Of a DNA stretch of 64,000 nt, positions 62,081 through 64,000 are shown in pieces. Every line of letters starts with the position of its first letter. Within the stretch, counting starts at the first letter, position 1. Under the pieces are notes generated by a model. The model searched no databases and was not told the DNA's origin. It saw only the letters and a program-made list of their open reading frames with translations. Source of the stretch: Aporrectodea caliginosa (taxonomy: Eukaryota; Annelida; Clitellata; Crassiclitellata; Lumbricidae); NCBI GenBank assembly GCA_020284085.1, contig JACEVL010000020.1, forward strand, positions 651,501 through 715,500, given 5' to 3'. The position numbers and the translations under genes were made by a program.

Positions 62081-62564
62081 GGATCGTTTAAATTATTTGC
62101 GCATGCGCGAGGCTGTGTATTTTGGTTGGATGTGGGCAGAAACGTGTTTGGACTTGTTGCGAATTGAAGTGCTCATGCGTACGAATGCGTGCTCTTATTG
62201 GCTGATGATTATGGAAACAGGTTTGAACCGGTTACTGAATACGTATTGGAAAACAGCCTTTGTATTGTATGCGACGTGTCGTAGTCATGGAAACTAGGAC
62301 AACAAACTTCCTATTAATATGCTAATGATATGCTAATTAGGTCAAAGTGCAGTCTAGTATAGGTGCGCCAGAAACTAGGCGTGCCGTCGTCATGGAAACT
62401 AGGTCAACAGGCTCCCATTGTTGTGCTATTAATAGATATGACGTCATAGGTCACGTGACTGGCTTCGACCAATCAGGTGGCTTCCTACCCTCCGCACCTC
62501 CCCCTCCATTCCCCCGCTGGCGTACAATCCGCACTCTAACCACTACTCATATACGTCTCATATC
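62081..62564. other. Upstream region of the PC4-domain gene
   Basis: GTCATGGAAACTAGG occurs twice (about 62284 and 62389), followed by A/TCAACA. No other gene is seen. Confidence 0.5.
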
Positions 62565-64000
62565 CCTTAGAGGGTTAATTAATTGGTGAGCATTAATTTC
62601 CCAGCTAAAGACACCGCTGCTCAAAGAATGACTGGTCATTGACTGCATGCTGTGTATGTAAGCCAATGTTGGTATGTGTGTGTCATGTATGTATGCATGT
62701 TTGTATCAGAGCATTTATTATAGTACATTTTATATGCCTCACGACAACGCTATAAATATATATATATGTGATAGCTAATCTCTCTATCATGGATGTGGCT
62801 AAAGACGTTCTGTCCTGTTTTGCTTGCTTCGTCTAAGGAGAGTTGCCATTTTAGGTCGCTGGTAATTCTGTGCTGTTACATTGCTTTGGTGGTGCTTACA
62901 CTTCTGGTGCGGAGGTTACCTACCGGAGAGTCAGAAGCGTGTAATCTAAAGGCCAGAAATCAAGAGTCATATCGCTATATCTCTAACCTGACGTTCCTTT
63001 CCAAGGTTGCCGAGAAGCTAATGGTACGGCAGTTGCTCAGCGATGAAAATCTGCACATATTTTTGGGCCGGATTTTTGCATTTTGGGTGACAGAGGGCCT
63101 CAATCAAAACTGTGGGGCCAGTCTCCCTTTACCCCTCATGATATTTAGAATCGTGCAATCTTATGCCGAATCCACAAGCCGGCTTCAGAAAAGGCCATTG
63201 GACAGAAACCATTCTTCTGAGGCTCATCTCTGACGTCTGCGATGCCATCGACGCTGGACACTCTAAGCTGCTCGCACTTGGTGGAAGTGAGTGCAGTTTT
63301 TGACACACTGCATAATGTATATCTATAGACGACAGCATTCTGCTGGCCAGACTACGCACCTTGTTTGTAGTTCTAGGACAGGCGTTTAAGTAGATTCGTT
63401 CTTTCCAAGTGGGTGCCAAGTGATGGTGGCCATGGCTCAGACAATTCAGTATGGGCGCCTGTAACATTCATGCTATATACAGCTGATTTGACAAAGATCG
63501 TCTGTGATCATCTGGGTGGGTCCACAGGTAGGTCCTGTACCCAGAACAAGCTGATAATTGTTTCCAGTTTGTTGTCATTAAGTTGCGGCTGTGTCTCTAT
63601 CGCCACGATGTTTATTCACATGTAAACGAGATCTTCCTGTATCCATCGACCTTTCTGGGGCTCAAACTACACATTCTAAAATCACCTCTTTTAATTAATC
63701 TTAAGGGGGAGGTGCATGCCGTCTGGTTAATCCACGTAGTAAACCCTTGGCCTTGTTTGAACATGACAGAACCGGTTAGCATACTGTCTGTCTCGCTGTC
63801 TCTAGCTGAAAGGACTCTCGCTCCATCGTTCTCTCTCGCGTGCTCTATCGATCCTGTGTTTGTCCTACAAAACGCTTAGACTTTTTTGTTTCTCAAAACT
63901 TTGGAAGCCATCAAAGACAATTACTAAAAGTGTGTTGTAAATCCATTCCTCTAAACCAGTATGTAGTTAAAACATTCCTATATATTTGCTTTATAGAGTA
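62565..64000 (+). pseudogene. LINE D copy 2, decayed, runs off the window
   Basis: Same orientation and order as 35162-36640, from CCTTAGAGGGTTAATTAATT onward. RT remnants are ISNLTFLSKVAEKLMVRQL and a GFRKGHWTETILLRLISDVC-like frame. It lacks the MITE that interrupts the boundary of copy 1. Confidence 0.78.

Overview
The window looks like gene-poor nuclear DNA of a metazoan, most plausibly a marine invertebrate; I cannot name the species. Supporting signs are spliced genes with canonical GT-AG junctions, long microsatellites, tRNA-derived SINE sequence, several LINE lineages, DNA transposons of the piggyBac and hAT type, and a Ty3/Gypsy-type LTR retrotransposon with an envelope gene. Most of the 64 kb is layered mobile DNA.

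Layout. 1-1.2 kb: gag end of a second, truncated copy of the LTR element, joined to LINE debris. 2.75-14.6 kb: an apparently intact 11.56-kb LTR element on the minus strand, with 557-bp LTRs I could not tell apart by eye, sitting in a GATA microsatellite. It has gag, pol and a baculovirus-F/errantivirus-like env. 15.4-16.7 kb: two exons of a membrane protein with a charged cytoplasmic tail. 16.8-25.9 kb: LINE fragments interrupted by a piggyBac element (TTAA target) and a hAT-like element (8-bp target duplication). 26.3-34.1 kb: a minus-strand CARD/coiled-coil/NHL gene with a nonsense codon and two frameshifts; its 4.4-kb intron holds another TTAA-flanked element. 34.8-36.6 kb: a hAT MITE and a decayed LINE that recurs at 62.6-64 kb. 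36.8-40.2 and 42.2-49.0 kb: two direct copies of one segment. The first carries a SINE missing from the second; the second carries a 3.6-kb TTAA element missing from the first and holding a solo LTR. 49.2-49.8 kb: a TACCCG-rich patch and a 280-bp CTA microsatellite. 50.4-54.9 kb: a three-exon secreted Ly6/uPAR-domain gene. 56.2-59.6 kb: a TTAA element with a head-to-head repeat array rich in YY1-like sites and a nested hAT-like copy. 61.2-62.0 kb: a two-exon gene with two PC4 (p15/Sub1) domains.

Host genes supported here are therefore the PC4-domain gene, the Ly6-domain gene, the membrane-protein fragment and the broken CARD/NHL gene. The strongest leads are: gag and pol of the LTR element lying in one frame separated by a single UAG followed by a GC-rich hairpin; a chromodomain-like tail on its integrase; TTAA elements sharing a three-forward/three-reverse internal repeat layout; three filled/empty insertion-site pairs preserved in paralogous copies inside the window; and the decayed CARD-NHL gene. 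All family calls come from reading motifs; no database was consulted.
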